Assembly (NCBI GenBank): GCA_036898135.1
Contig: CM072513.1
Span: 78,975,963-79,039,962 of the forward strand
Direction of reading: 5' to 3'
Origin: Oncomelania hupensis
Lineage: Eukaryota; Mollusca; Gastropoda; Littorinimorpha; Pomatiopsidae
Length of the DNA stretch: 64,000 nucleotides
This document shows, one piece after another, positions 23,401 through 33,530 of the stretch. A model generated the notes under the pieces. It ran no database searches. It was not told the origin of the DNA and saw only the letters and a program-made list of their open reading frames with translations. Positions within the stretch are counted from its first letter, which is position 1; each line of letters starts with the position of its first letter. Position numbers and translations under genes: made by a program.

Positions 23401-24725
23401 GGATTTTTATATAGCGGGTACTCCACCCTATGACTAGACTCACCACGCTTTACATAGTCATTACATAAAAAGGCATGCACTCGATCAAAAATCACTTTTG
23501 CTACGATACACCAAAAGACGGAACAGTAAAGGTAAAAACTATTTACAACTATGTACACAAATGACAAAAAAGACAGAAATAGACTATGTACAACTATGTA
23601 CATAAATGACAGAAATAGAACAGCAGAAACCTATTCACAGCTATTTATATGCCCGGTTAGACCCAGGAAGAAAAACAGTATAAATATTTACAGCCGTGTA
23701 TACACTTAAGGATCAGACAGAGACAAAAGAGGAGAGAATGGCAGCGGGATACAAATCAGTCTGAATAATGCAGTTTGAAGAGGTGTATTTTGAGGGCCTT
23801 TTTGAATGCTTGTATTGATTGTATGTTGCGGATATGGGAGGGAAGGGAATTCCACTGCTTGGGTGCGGAGTAAGCGAATGCACGTTCGCCGTATGTCTTA
23901 GTGCGGGTGACGGGAACTTTGAGTGTGCGAGTGTCAGCAGAAGATCTTAAAGTGCGTGAAGGGGAGTAGACAGACAGTAGATCAGCAAGGTAGGAAGGAC
24001 AAGAATCTGTGAAGAAGTTGTGACAGAACAGAGAGTTTGTACTCTACGCGTGCTTGCACAGGAAGCCAATGAAGGGAATGTAGTAGAGGTGTGATGTGAT
24101 CGCGTTTCTTTGCTCGGAATACTAGTCTAGCTGCTGAGTTCTGAACCTTTTGTAGTTTGTCAATGATGAGTTTTGGGGAGCCAGCGAGGAGAGAGTTGCA
24201 ATATTCAAGACGAGAAAGGACGAGAGCGCAGACTAGGGTTTTGGTGGCAGTGACTGTAAGATAGTGGTGAAAGGAGCTGATTTGGCGGATGGCCGTGTAT
24301 GCAGAGCGACAGACGTTGGAGATGTGGTTGTTGAGGAGAGAATGTAGCATAGATTTCTCGCTGAGGATGAGAACTGAATGTTTGTTGTCCCTACTGTAAG
24401 CGATGTTGGGAGAGGCGAGAGTGAGGAAGAGGTGTTGTGCTTGTGAATGAGGAGGGCTTCGGTTTTATCGTCATTAAGCTTAAGCTTGTTGAGTGTCATC
24501 CATGACTTAATGTCTGTGATGCAGTTCTCCAAAGTCTGAACAGTGGAATTAATGAGAGAGGGGGCAGTGGATTTATAAAGTTGTATATCATCTGCAAATG
24601 ACTGACTCTCAACAGCTTGCTTTCCGAGCAGGAGAAGCAGTGGCTTGGTGTACAGAGTGAATAACACCGGGCCTAAAACGGAAACCTGAGGCACGCCGCA
24701 CACCAAGTCTGCTATGCTGGAGAAA
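23322..24725 (-). mobile_element. L2-like LINE, 3' part with (TTA)n tail
   Basis: On the minus strand the RT resumes with CGVPQVSVLGPVLFTLYT and the catalytic box SFADDIQLYKS, then the thumb, LHWLPVQARVEYKL, and the typical C-terminus YSAPKQWNSLPSHIRN. The element ends cgctatataaaaatccg followed by 26 TTA units (23322-23399). A frameshift lies near 24300. The 12-bp target duplication of the inner LINE ends this part at 24714-24725. Confidence 0.9.
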
Positions 24726-24825
24726 AATACAATACAATACAAGGTTATTGCTTTAGGTCCAGCGGACTCTTCCGAGCCAAATCAGGACCAGAGAGACGTT
24801 ATCTTAAAATATTATAAAATGATTC

Positions 24826-24960
24826 AAATCTTAAAAAACAAACCTGTTACTCTTAAATACCCAAACAAACTTTCACATGACATCTCTTTAAGAGTCTTCT
24901 TTAAAACTGATGTATTAAAAATATAATCTCTTTCTTCAATCAAATCACTAAATTCAGTCC
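24826..24960 (-). other. Diverged second copy of the ORF2 C-terminus in the LINE 3' UTR
   Basis: Downstream of the ORF2 stop, an open stretch reads FSDLIEERDYIF, then CESLFGYLRVTGLFFKI and a stop. This aligns with the real ORF2 end, CADLIEERETYF and QHLFQFLHDVGLFYRI. The copy lacks the Cys-His residues that precede this part in ORF2. Confidence 0.8.
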
Positions 24961-25001
24961 TAACAATAAAATCCAAACTAAACAAAACATGTCGATACGA
25001 T

Positions 25002-26264
25002 TTATATGCGATAAAACAAACCAACATCATGTAAAAATTGAAACAGATGTTGACCATTACATACTTTAAAAATCTCTTTGAAAGGTATGGAACCAAAATA
25101 TGTTTCCCTTTCCTCAATCAAATCAGCACATTCAGACATGAAATGGCGAACGGAAAAAGATTTATCACATGCAAAGCACCATGGTGGTTCTTCTCCTTTT
25201 AAAAGGAAACTGTGGGTGACATAAGTATGCCCAATATGAAGGCGAGATAACACTGTTTCTTCTTTGCGAGTGGATGCAAAGTTAGGCAAAGAAGTGGACA
25301 AATCGGGAAGAATTTGAAATAATTTGTTGTTGACATGGTTAGACCAGTCAGTCTGCCACAGTTGTTTACAATAAGATCCAGTCATGCAACGTAGGTCAGA
25401 GTAGGGCACAAACTGGAAAGTCTCTGGAGGGAAATCGAGATGCAGAGCATCTTTAGCAGCCCTGTCTACTGCAATATTGCCGCGGATGCCCATGTGACCA
25501 GGGACCCACATAAAAACTATCTTTTTACCCTCAGAAACAAGTTGTGTATGGAGGTCATGGATCTCTGCCAGAAAAGGGTGTGATATCTTTCTCGTGGAAA
25601 GAGCCTGAAGTGCTGACAGTGAATCGGACATGATTAAAAACGAGGTTCTTTTGGATTGATAAACTTGTTTCAGAGCTAAATGAATTGCCTTGAGCTCGGC
25701 TGTATAAACAGAACAAAAATCAGGTAAACGCTGTTGCAAAGGCTGGTCTAAGTGTCTCCCGGAGACCGACGCAGCAGCAACTGAATCTCCTTTCTTTGAC
25801 CCGTCTGTAAAAAGTTTTTCATATCCTGGGTATAATGCACACTGTTCTAAATAAAGTTGGTTATATACGGTTTCAGATGTATTGTTTTTAAGGAAAGCGG
25901 ACAACTGCCAATTAATGTTCGGGGTACATAATTTCCATGGGGGGGCTTCAGTCCGAAGCTCATCGTCGTTGATGGAAGCAACATCAATGCCTGCTTTTTC
26001 CAGATGAGCTTGCATTCTGATGCCAAACGGAGGGATTGTGTTAGGTTTGGCTTCAAATTTCTGAACAAAATCTGGGTTGAAAACACAGTCATAAGCAGGG
26101 TTCATAGGATCAGTTTTTAATTTTAAATAGTAATTCATTGACAATTTTGTACGTCTCAGCTCCAGCGGGGGTTCGTTAGCTTCCACGTAAAGGCTTTCAC
26201 AAGGGGAAGTGCGAAACGCACCCAAAGCAATGCGTAGTGCCTGATGGGCAACTGGATCTAACAT
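25002..26264 (-). CDS. Nimb-like LINE ORF2, C-terminal part: connection, RNase H, Cys-His
   Basis: 420 codons directly in frame with the upstream ORF2 segment and separated from it by one TAG. An RNase H domain lies at about residues 150-275 with all four acidic residues of the DEDD site: FTDGS (D153), TAELKAI (E190), MSDSLSA (D214) and NIAVDRAAK (D267), plus WVPGHMGIRGN. A CxxC-x7-H-x4-C cluster (CFACDKSFSVRHFMSEC) lies near the end. RNase H would degrade the RNA strand during target-primed reverse transcription. The frame is intact and looks functional apart from the stop ahead of it. Confidence 0.92.
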   Translation of the reverse strand: MLDPVAHQALRIALGAFRTSPCESLYVEANEPPLELRRTKLSMNYYLKLKTDPMNPAYDCVFNPDFVQKFEAKPNTIPPFGIRMQAHLEKAGIDVASINDDELRTEAPPWKLCTPNINWQLSAFLKNNTSETVYNQLYLEQCALYPGYEKLFTDGSKKGDSVAAASVSGRHLDQPLQQRLPDFCSVYTAELKAIHLALKQVYQSKRTSFLIMSDSLSALQALSTRKISHPFLAEIHDLHTQLVSEGKKIVFMWVPGHMGIRGNIAVDRAAKDALHLDFPPETFQFVPYSDLRCMTGSYCKQLWQTDWSNHVNNKLFQILPDLSTSLPNFASTRKEETVLSRLHIGHTYVTHSFLLKGEEPPWCFACDKSFSVRHFMSECADLIEERETYFGSIPFKEIFKVCNGQHLFQFLHDVGLFYRI

Positions 26265-28727
26265 CTAAAGATAAGATTTTCTAGCAGAACCATAAACAAT
26301 GCAACCATAGTCTAACTTGGATCTAATTAAAGAACGATATAACAGCAATAAAGTTTTCTTGTCAGCACCCCAGTCTGTACCACTGATAACCTTGAGCAAA
26401 TTGCAGGCCTGTTGACATTTAGTTTTCAAAATTTTCAGATGAGGAATGAAAGATAGCTTTTGATCAAAAATAACACCCAAAAATTTGACTTGTTGGACCG
26501 CCTTTATTGGAGTTTTATTGAGGAGAATAGTAGGGTCTTGAATAATTCCCCGGCGCTGGGAAAAGTGAATACATTCAGTTTTTGCTTCAGAAAATTTAAA
26601 ACCATTTTGTAAAACCCAGTCTTCAACGGCCTTGACACATAACTGTAGCTGACGTTCTGCAGATGCCAAAGTTTTACCTTTGGCTACCAATGCAAAATCG
26701 TCGACAAACAAAGAATTGTCAATTCCCCGTTTAACGGAACGAACAATGTTATTTATTTTAATATTAAACAGCAAGGGAGACAAGATGCTACCCTGAGGCA
26801 CTCCCATCTCCTGTTCTCTCATATCTGACAAAGATCCCCCAACCTTAACCTGAAAGAGTCTGTCCGTTAGAAAATTGGATATAAACAGAGGTAAATGTCC
26901 CTTCAAACCCATTTCTTGTAAATCTGAAAGAATGCCATATTTCCATGTGGTATCATAGGCTTTTTCCAAATCAAACATGATGGCAACGACATGTTCACCC
27001 TGGACGAACGCATTACGGATAAAAGTTTCGAGTCGCACCAGGTGGTCAACAGTACTTCGACCACTTCGAAAGCCACACTGAGTGTTGGATAAGATATTAT
27101 TGGTTTCTAGATACCACAGTAAACGAGAATAAACCATTCTTTCCAGCGTCTTGCATAAGCAAGACGTTAAGGCTATTGGTCTATAGTTTGTCGGGTTAGT
27201 ATGGTCTTTGCCAGGTTTAGGGATGGGTACAATAATGGCCTTTCTCCAAGAGGGAGGAAAGGTGCCAGTGATCCAGAGCTGATTGAAGATGTCCAGCAGT
27301 TGAGACCGTGAGTACCTTGTTAAATGTCTGAGAAATTGATAATGTACATCATCCGGTCCAACTGCTGAATCTTTGTTAATTGCATCGTCAAGCTCGACTA
27401 ATGAAAACGGAATGTTGTAATCTTCAGAATTATCGGAGGTAAAATTTAACTGTTGTTTTTCTTTACGGGTTTTAACTGTTTGAAAAGGGACAGAATAATT
27501 TTCAGAGGAAGAATTTGCAGCAAAAGAAGAAGCCAAAAGATCAGCTACTAATTTTTTATCTCCGATTATGTCACCCTGCACAGTAAGGCATGGGCTCACC
27601 TGTTTGTTACTTTTATTTTTGAGTTTGCGGACTACTTTCCACACCTTCGACAGTTTCGCTTTCGAATTAAGCGTGGAGCAGAAACCTCTCCACGATTCTC
27701 TTCTCTTTTGTTTGAAGAGCTGTCGGCACTGCGCTCGCAAACGTTGGTGATTTTGTTTATTTTCAGTGCTTGGGTGTAAAAACATAGTTCTTAAAGCTTT
27801 TTTACGAGCTTGTTGAAGTTTTCTACATTCATCGTCAAACCAGGGTTTTTTAAGTGTGTGAGGGTTTGACGAAGTTTGCGGAATGGACTCCTTGGCACTG
27901 TTAATAACTATGTCAGTATAAAGCTGTATTGGATCTAAGGCATTTGAAAATTCCTGTTTCTTAGCACGTAACTGGGCCTCAGACAGGTTAGAAAACAGAC
28001 TCCAGTTAGCTTGTTTCAGTTTCCACCTGCCATGAGTTTGCTCAAGGTTGTCTGAATCATGTTTTAATAAAACCGGAAAATGGTCGCTGCCATGGAGATC
28101 TTCTAAAACTGTCCATTTAAAATCCAAAAGTAACGAGGGATCACAGATTGATATATCAATGTGGGACAAAGAAGCAGTTCTTGAACAGGAAAAAGTTGGA
28201 GCACCCTCGTTCAAAGTTACTAGATTTAACGAGTCTAAAATGTCTTCAATTATTTTCCCCTGAGAATCGGTACGATCGCTACCCCACAGGGGAGAGCGTC
28301 CATTAAAATCACCCAACAACAAAAAAGGAGTAGGTAACTGTTGAATCAAATTCTCAAGGTCATTTTTGTTTACATTTATGGATGGTGTCAAATATAGAGA
28401 ACAAACTGTGAGGGATTTAAAAAAAGATACTCTAGCTGCAACTGCGGGTAAACTTGTATTAAGTAAAATTGGATTAAATGGGACATTTCTATGGATAAAG
28501 AGTGAAACGCCTCTAGAAGATAAACAATCTAGAGAGGAATAACCAGTAATATCTATAGGATGTTTTTCTGACAGGAGAGTTTCCTGAAGGGCCAATACTT
28601 CAGGTCGATGCTCTGTCAGCAGACAGCATAGCTCCTCATAATTTGCCCTTATCCCTCGGATGTTCCATTGTAAAATGGACATAAAAATTAAGTAAAAGAA
28701 TGCTAAAATTTTCATCTCCGAGAGCAC
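26265..28727 (-). CDS. Nimb-like LINE ORF2, N-terminal part: endonuclease and reverse transcriptase
   Basis: 820 codons to a TAG at 26267-26265. An APE-type endonuclease at about 17-220 has the key motifs: QWNIRG, LALQET, LLGDFNGRSPLWGS, SHIDISI and GSDHFPV. The RT at about 495-760 shows AVGPDDV, NYRPIALTS, MFDLEKAYDTTW, GVPQGSILSPLLF and the catalytic box FVDD at 674-677, where YADD or FADD is more usual. The first ATG is the fifth codon (28715). ORF1 ends at 28730, just upstream and in a different frame, so the ORFs nearly touch and translation of ORF2 probably relies on re-initiation (inference). The TAG falls after the RT and before RNase H. Confidence 0.93.
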   Translation of the reverse strand: MLSEMKILAFFYLIFMSILQWNIRGIRANYEELCCLLTEHRPEVLALQETLLSEKHPIDITGYSSLDCLSSRGVSLFIHRNVPFNPILLNTSLPAVAARVSFFKSLTVCSLYLTPSINVNKNDLENLIQQLPTPFLLLGDFNGRSPLWGSDRTDSQGKIIEDILDSLNLVTLNEGAPTFSCSRTASLSHIDISICDPSLLLDFKWTVLEDLHGSDHFPVLLKHDSDNLEQTHGRWKLKQANWSLFSNLSEAQLRAKKQEFSNALDPIQLYTDIVINSAKESIPQTSSNPHTLKKPWFDDECRKLQQARKKALRTMFLHPSTENKQNHQRLRAQCRQLFKQKRRESWRGFCSTLNSKAKLSKVWKVVRKLKNKSNKQVSPCLTVQGDIIGDKKLVADLLASSFAANSSSENYSVPFQTVKTRKEKQQLNFTSDNSEDYNIPFSLVELDDAINKDSAVGPDDVHYQFLRHLTRYSRSQLLDIFNQLWITGTFPPSWRKAIIVPIPKPGKDHTNPTNYRPIALTSCLCKTLERMVYSRLLWYLETNNILSNTQCGFRSGRSTVDHLVRLETFIRNAFVQGEHVVAIMFDLEKAYDTTWKYGILSDLQEMGLKGHLPLFISNFLTDRLFQVKVGGSLSDMREQEMGVPQGSILSPLLFNIKINNIVRSVKRGIDNSLFVDDFALVAKGKTLASAERQLQLCVKAVEDWVLQNGFKFSEAKTECIHFSQRRGIIQDPTILLNKTPIKAVQQVKFLGVIFDQKLSFIPHLKILKTKCQQACNLLKVISGTDWGADKKTLLLLYRSLIRSKLDYGCIVYGSARKSYL

Positions 28728-28729
28728 AA

Positions 28730-30190
28730 TTATGTCTCTTTATCTTTTGGACCCTCGTCCATCTCTTCATGTTCCATCAACCCCCCGAAACGGTTCTCCG
28801 TTTCGAGAGGCTGATGGGGCTTGGAAGAAAGGGGTCCGGGCCTTTGATTCTTTGTCAAAGACCCGGAACCCGAACTGCCAGCGGACTTCCTCCCCTTCTC
28901 CCCAGCACCAGATTTTATATCTTCCCTCTCCCCTTCACCCCTGCCAATCTTTCCCTCTCCTCCTCTGACGCTCTTCTGCTGGGTAACTAGGATTTTAGTC
29001 GCCCCAGCAACTACCCGGTCGCTAAAACCGGTCGTTGCTGGTGCGGTGGCATGAGGCATAACCTCCTTCGTGGCAGGAGTGACGGCTTTTGGCGCGGCCG
29101 TCTGCGCGCTTGGAGTGACGGTTTTTGACGTGCCCGTCGGCACGTTCTCCAGTGGAATCGGTGGGGCTGGAGAAACCCCCTTCTGGGCAAACAACACGAG
29201 CATCTTTTCTAAAGCATCCATCCGTTTGCACAACGTTTCCAAGATCTGTGTTATTTTACTCATGGCAGTGTCCATTGTCGGGTGTGCGCTAGGTTCCACA
29301 TGAGATGTGGAACCCGCCACAGACGCAAAGGACCTCTCTTTAAGCACCGGCCTACTTGCAAGAACTTTTTTCCTTGCGTCGCCAAAGGAGCAACTCTCAG
29401 TGGCCCGCACCTTTTGGATTTCCAGCTCCAACTGCCACTGAGGACAGTCTTTGGAGCTGGAAGAATGATTCCCGGCGCAATTCACACAGCAAATCGGATT
29501 TTTGCATTCGTTTTCGTGTTTCTCTTTACCACAATCACGACATATTTCCTTGCTTTTACAGGTCTTGCTACCGTGACCAAATCTTTGGCACCGGTAGCAT
29601 CGCAACGGTGATGGTACAAACGGCGTCACCTTCACCCTAAGGTACCCCACCTTGAGTGACTCCGGCAACTTGGCCATAGCGAAGGTCACAAAAAGTGTGT
29701 TGGTGGGGATACGTTGGGGTCCTTTGGTGACGAAAACCCGCTGGACTGCTGTGACCCCCTGGCTGGAGAGCTCATCTCGGATTTCCAGTTCCGACATGTC
29801 GATCAAATCCTGACATCGGATGACTCCCTTGGAGGAATTCAACCGTCCATGAACAGAAACTTTGATTGGTCTATCAACGAAGACAGTCGAATTCCTCTTC
29901 AGCAGACAATCCGATGCCATTTTTGTTGAGCACTCCACCAGGTAGGCCCCAGATCTCAATTTTTTAACATCCTTGAAACCGGTTGTGCAAACGGACTGGA
30001 ACCCTTTATGGATGGCGAACGGAGACAGCTTGCCTAGTGGCAAAGCCGGATCCGCCCCCTCTACTACCAAAAAACGAGGCCAGGCCCCTTCCACCCCCGA
30101 TGCACAAGCTTTTTGTCTCGTCTCAATGTCACTGTCCGTATCCGTGTCAGAGTCGTCACCGTGAAGTCGTTTTTTTTTGTTTGAAGCCAT
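28730..30190 (-). CDS. Nimb-like LINE ORF1, gag-like nucleic acid-binding protein
   Basis: 486 aa, starting at ATG 30190 and ending TAA at 28732-28730. The acidic N-terminus (DDSDTDTDSDIE) is followed by a globular region, then three consecutive zinc knuckles at about 198-249: CYRCQRFGHGSKTC, CRDCGKEKHENEC and CVNCAGNHSSSSKDC. The C-terminal 200 residues are Ala/Pro/Thr-rich, then Gly/Lys/Arg-rich, and probably disordered. Such proteins coat the LINE RNA and chaperone nucleic acids in the RNP. The frame is intact, and the length is usual for I-group ORF1. Confidence 0.93.
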   Translation of the reverse strand: MASNKKKRLHGDDSDTDTDSDIETRQKACASGVEGAWPRFLVVEGADPALPLGKLSPFAIHKGFQSVCTTGFKDVKKLRSGAYLVECSTKMASDCLLKRNSTVFVDRPIKVSVHGRLNSSKGVIRCQDLIDMSELEIRDELSSQGVTAVQRVFVTKGPQRIPTNTLFVTFAMAKLPESLKVGYLRVKVTPFVPSPLRCYRCQRFGHGSKTCKSKEICRDCGKEKHENECKNPICCVNCAGNHSSSSKDCPQWQLELEIQKVRATESCSFGDARKKVLASRPVLKERSFASVAGSTSHVEPSAHPTMDTAMSKITQILETLCKRMDALEKMLVLFAQKGVSPAPPIPLENVPTGTSKTVTPSAQTAAPKAVTPATKEVMPHATAPATTGFSDRVVAGATKILVTQQKSVRGGEGKIGRGEGEREDIKSGAGEKGRKSAGSSGSGSLTKNQRPGPLSSKPHQPLETENRFGGLMEHEEMDEGPKDKET

Positions 30191-30825
30191 GTTATTAATT
30201 TATGAATTCATCCCCCCTGCTCCCCACCCACCACGGAGTCCAACAAGGGGATGCGTCCAAGCGGAAAATCCAGCAAGGGAGCGCACCAGGGCTACAGGGG
30301 GGATATACACCCAGACAATCCCGCACTGCCACTACGGTTTTGTTCAAGTTTGACCCATGAGCCGCAGCCTTCTAGCAGAGCTAGGGCAATACACGACCAG
30401 CCGCTTGACTGACGCGGGCCACGCCAGCCTCCCGTCTAGGAGAAGTCCGGGCCAAAGAGGTGTGTTAGTGTGAGGGACCGCAGTCCCTCAGTGACCTCAA
30501 CCTCCAGGATCCCATTCTCCCCCGACAAGGGTTGCCCTGCACGGCAAACGCAGGGGGCCAAGAGAAGGCCACAGAGAAAAAGAAGGGTAGAAAAAGAAGG
30601 AATGATGGGGAAAAAGAAGACAGGGAAAGTCCGGTAAGGCAGAAGAAAGGGAGTCAAAACTGCATAGTATACTGGGAGAATTTAAGGGTGAAGAGAATAT
30701 AGGTGAAAGGACCAATAAGACAGAAACAAGACAAAAGAGAAGAAAAAGGGGTAGGCAACTTGGTCACCCAGCCAGAGAGAGGCATGGGGTCCACCCCCGG
30801 CGCGCGGAGCCGAGCCCGTGGGGGC
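30191..30825 (-). promoter_or_regulatory. 5' UTR of the Nimb-like LINE, with internal promoter expected
   Basis: The element begins gcccccacgggctcggctcc directly after the target duplication and reaches ORF1 after 635 bp. It is G+C-richer than the flanks. LINEs of this type carry an internal promoter here; no specific element was identified. Confidence 0.5.
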
Positions 30826-32865
30826 ATGCTGGAGAAAGAGCCATCGACAGTGACTGCTTGTGATCTGTCAGAAAGATATGAGTGGAACCAAGCCAGGACC
30901 GAGCCAGAGATTCCAAAGTAGTGTTGAAGAGTATTAAAGAGAATGTGGTGGTCGACTGTGTCAAAGGCGGCTGAGAGGTCTAATAAGGTGAGAATGGAGA
31001 CGTTACCATTATCTAAGGCAAGCAACAGATCATTGGTTACCTTTAGGAGGGCTGTCTCAGTGCTGTGGAAGGGTCGGTAGGCAGACTGGTTGGGGCAAAG
31101 TAAAGCGTTATCATATAGGTAGGCAAACAGTTGTTTGAGAACAATTTTTTCTATGATTTTGGACAGGAAGGAGAGGTTTGAAACAGGTCTATAGTTCTTT
31201 AGATAATTTTTGTCTAAACTTGGTTTTTTAAGGAAGGGTTTGATGACAGCCGCTTTGAGCACAGATGGAACAACACCAGAGGACAGACTCTCGTTGATAA
31301 TGTGTGTAATGGTCGGGAGTAGAGGGTCAAGATTCTCTATCAACATGGGGGTAGGAATGGGGTCCAGAGAGCAAGATGTTGGTTTTGAGCTTAAGATGAC
31401 TTTCTTGACTTCTTGCTCTGTTATTGGTTGAAAAATTTCCAGCTTTGCGGTAGTGAGGGAGGGTGAGAATGGGTTAATGAGTGGGATCTCATGGCTATCA
31501 AGAGCGGCCCTTATGTCAGCCACTTTCTGTGTGAAATAATTACAAAATACATCTGGGAGCTGACATGGTGGATGCGTGGATGGGAGTGATGTTGCAAGGC
31601 TCTTACCCTTTAGCTGATTGCAAATATCGAACAACTGTTTACAAGTTTCGCTGCTGCTAATTCTGTCGCTAAAGTATTGGGTTTTGGCAGCCTGGACTAT
31701 TTTAGTGACCCGTTTTTTTGCTGCGGTGAAAATCTGCTTGCTGACTTCTAAACCTGATTTAAGCCACTTTTTCTCTGCTTTGCGTCGGTGTTTCTTCGCC
31801 TCGGAGAGCTCATCCTTAATAGACTCGTACCAGGGTGCTGAGCGTGTTGCCTTGACCTTTTTCTTGGCCACGGGAGCGTGCCGATCAAGCACCGCATGAA
31901 GTGTACTATTCAGCTGATCCACAGTGGGGCACAGTTCTGGGGTCACTTTAGCGGTAAGCTCTTGCTTGAAAGCATCCCTATCCATGGTACGCAGGCTGCG
32001 AGCCTCCCTGAACATGGGGGGAGGAGGGGAGGCTGCGACGTTTAGTTCGCACACGACACAGAAATGGTCAGATGTTAATTCCTGGGTGACTGAAGTTGAT
32101 CTAACAACATTATCCTGAGGCCTATGCATAACCCAATCTATGATGTGACCACGGCTGTGGGTGGGCTCTGTGACTGACTGAGAAAGACTAAAATGATCTA
32201 AAAGTTCAATCATTTTTGCAGTGGAAGGTTGCTGGGGTTGGTCAAAGTGAAAGTTAATGTCTCCTAAAACTATGTATGTTCCTGACAGTGTGTTGCAATA
32301 ATCGAGCAGGACTGGAAATTCTTGGTGGAAAATTGCATCAGTTAATTTATTTTTCTTGCTTGGAAAGGTGAGATATATGCATATGAAGTGAATGTTCTGC
32401 TGTGGAAAGGACAAACTAAGGTGAACAACTTCAAAGGACGAGTGAGTGAATGCGAAGTCAAGGTGACGGGACAGACTGTCTCTGTAGAAAATAGCAAGGC
32501 CACCACCGCGATTTGAGCGAGGCAGCGAGCGTACGGAGTTGCCAGGTGGGGTTAAATCCGAGCATTTACCCTGGTCACCAGTCTGTCGAAACCAAGTCTC
32601 TTGAATGAACATAATGTCAGTCCTGCTGTCTGAGATGAATTCATGCAGAGCGGTACGTTTTTCGTTGGGACCTAATGACTGAGCGTTGAATGATGCAATG
32701 CGTAGAGGGCTGTGACTATCGAGGTGTGAAGACAGAGGTGGAGGGGAGAGGTTGATGTGAATGAGATTGTCTGTGTTACTGCTAGGTCTAGTGATACACA
32801 CAGGGTGTGATACAATGTGAAGCGTGGGGTCAGAGTTGAAAAGCATAGACGATCTCTGTAAAAGC
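30826..32865 (-). mobile_element. L2-like LINE, 5' part: endonuclease and N-terminal RT
   Basis: The frame runs from ATG 32846 to the insertion point at 30837. An APE endonuclease (LRIASFNAQSLGPNEKR, IMFIQETWF, YIVLGDINFHF, SDHFCVV) is followed by RT with SLDPIPTPML, NYRPVSNLSFLSKIIEK, LLDLSAAFDTVDH and HSYLSDRSQAVTVDG. The next codons are those of the inner LINE's edge, and the frame resumes at 24725 with CGVPQ. The LDPIPT, LSAAFDTVDH and SYLSDR wording is typical of L2/CR1 relatives. The 5' junction is inside an RTE-like LINE near 32865. Confidence 0.92.
30838..32846 (-). pseudogene. L2-like LINE ORF2, 5' portion (interrupted)
   Basis: About 670 uninterrupted codons with endonuclease and the first RT motifs. 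It is cut by the 6.1-kb Nimb-like insertion between HSYLSDRSQAVTVDG and CGVPQ. Upstream in-frame residues before 32846 belong to an RTE-like LINE read through the junction, so a chimeric long frame here is not a real protein. Confidence 0.88.
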
Positions 32866-33425
32866 ACAAGATGTCCTCTGTAGCACCTCATCTCCATGCT
32901 TTGTATTTTTCGTTGTAGATTTGCTGTGAGGGTCCATGTTTCGCAAGCGTATAGGAAGATGGAGATGACAAGGGAGCGCAGCCTTCTTACCTTGGAATGT
33001 AGACTGATGGTCCTGCCTTCCAAATAGGCTTCAACCTTGTCAGGGCAGCAGCTGTTTGTGCGATCCTGGAGAGAACTTCCTGTCGGGACCCATTGTCTGA
33101 TACAATGGCTCCTAAATATTTGAAGCTATGCACTGTGTTTAGGTATTGGCCTCGGACTTTGTTGTCCATGTTAATGCCATTGGTGTTGTTGGTCATCATT
33201 TTAGTCTTCTCTGCACTTATTTCCATAGGCTTTGGAGGTGGCGTCAAGACTCTTTACCAGCTGTTCAAGTTCTTGTTCCTCTCCAGCTAATCCATCAATA
33301 TCATCCGCAAAACGGAGGTTGGAGGTTGCTCTACCTCCTATGCTGACTGTGCCTTGGTGATCTGCGATGGTAATTGGATAAATCCCCACCGCAGTTACTT
33401 CGCGATTATGAACCAAGGTCTACTC
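32866..33425 (-). mobile_element. RTE-like LINE, upstream half of the interrupted copy
   Basis: On the minus strand: NLRFADDIDGLAGEEQELEQL (catalytic FADD), then MEISAEKTKMMTNN, HSFKYLGAIVSDNGSRQEVL, and the thumb up to MEMRCYR. Frames overlap with one shift near 33220. It continues at 23321. Confidence 0.88.
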
Positions 33426-33530
33426 TGAGCACGAACGGACTTTGAAAGGCCCTGATGCTCATGCTCTAGACAGGTGTGCCGGCTATAAAAACGTACACCC
33501 AGCAAGCGAACGTCCTAAATGTTTTTAATA
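33405..33530 (+). mobile_element. Diverged fragment of the L2-tailed SINE
   Basis: It shares gaaccaaggtct, cggacttt, ctcatgctctagacaggtg and acacccagcaagcg with the SINE at 46575, in the opposite orientation. Confidence 0.5.

Larger units (their letters stand above)
24726..30825 (-). mobile_element. Near-complete Nimb/I-like LINE, 6.1 kb, 12-bp target duplication
   Basis: Complete insertion bounded by the direct repeat atgctggagaaa at 24714-24725 and 30826-30837. Minus-strand order: 5' UTR (30825-30191), ORF1 with three zinc knuckles, ORF2 with endonuclease, RT and RNase H, and a 3' UTR ending in ttgtattgtattgtat. The only break seen in the two ORFs is one TAG in ORF2 (26267-26265). The structure fits the I group, which carries RNase H; the Nimb label is by resemblance to elements common in molluscs. 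It is inserted in an L2-like LINE and is the youngest layer of the nest. Confidence 0.93.
23195..33425 (-). mobile_element. Three-level retrotransposon nest
   Basis: The outer layer is an RTE-like LINE (32866-33425 and 23195-23321). The middle layer is an L2-like LINE (30826-32865 and 23322-24725). The inner layer is a Nimb-like LINE (24726-30825). All three are on the minus strand. Joining the flanks of each inner element restores the reading of the outer one, which sets the order of insertion. Confidence 0.92.

Noticed and set aside
30838..33023. Chimeric 789-codon protein
   Set aside because: The first ~59 codons come from an RTE-like LINE, and the last ~60 lie in the 5' UTR of the Nimb-like LINE. 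Only the middle is the L2-like ORF.
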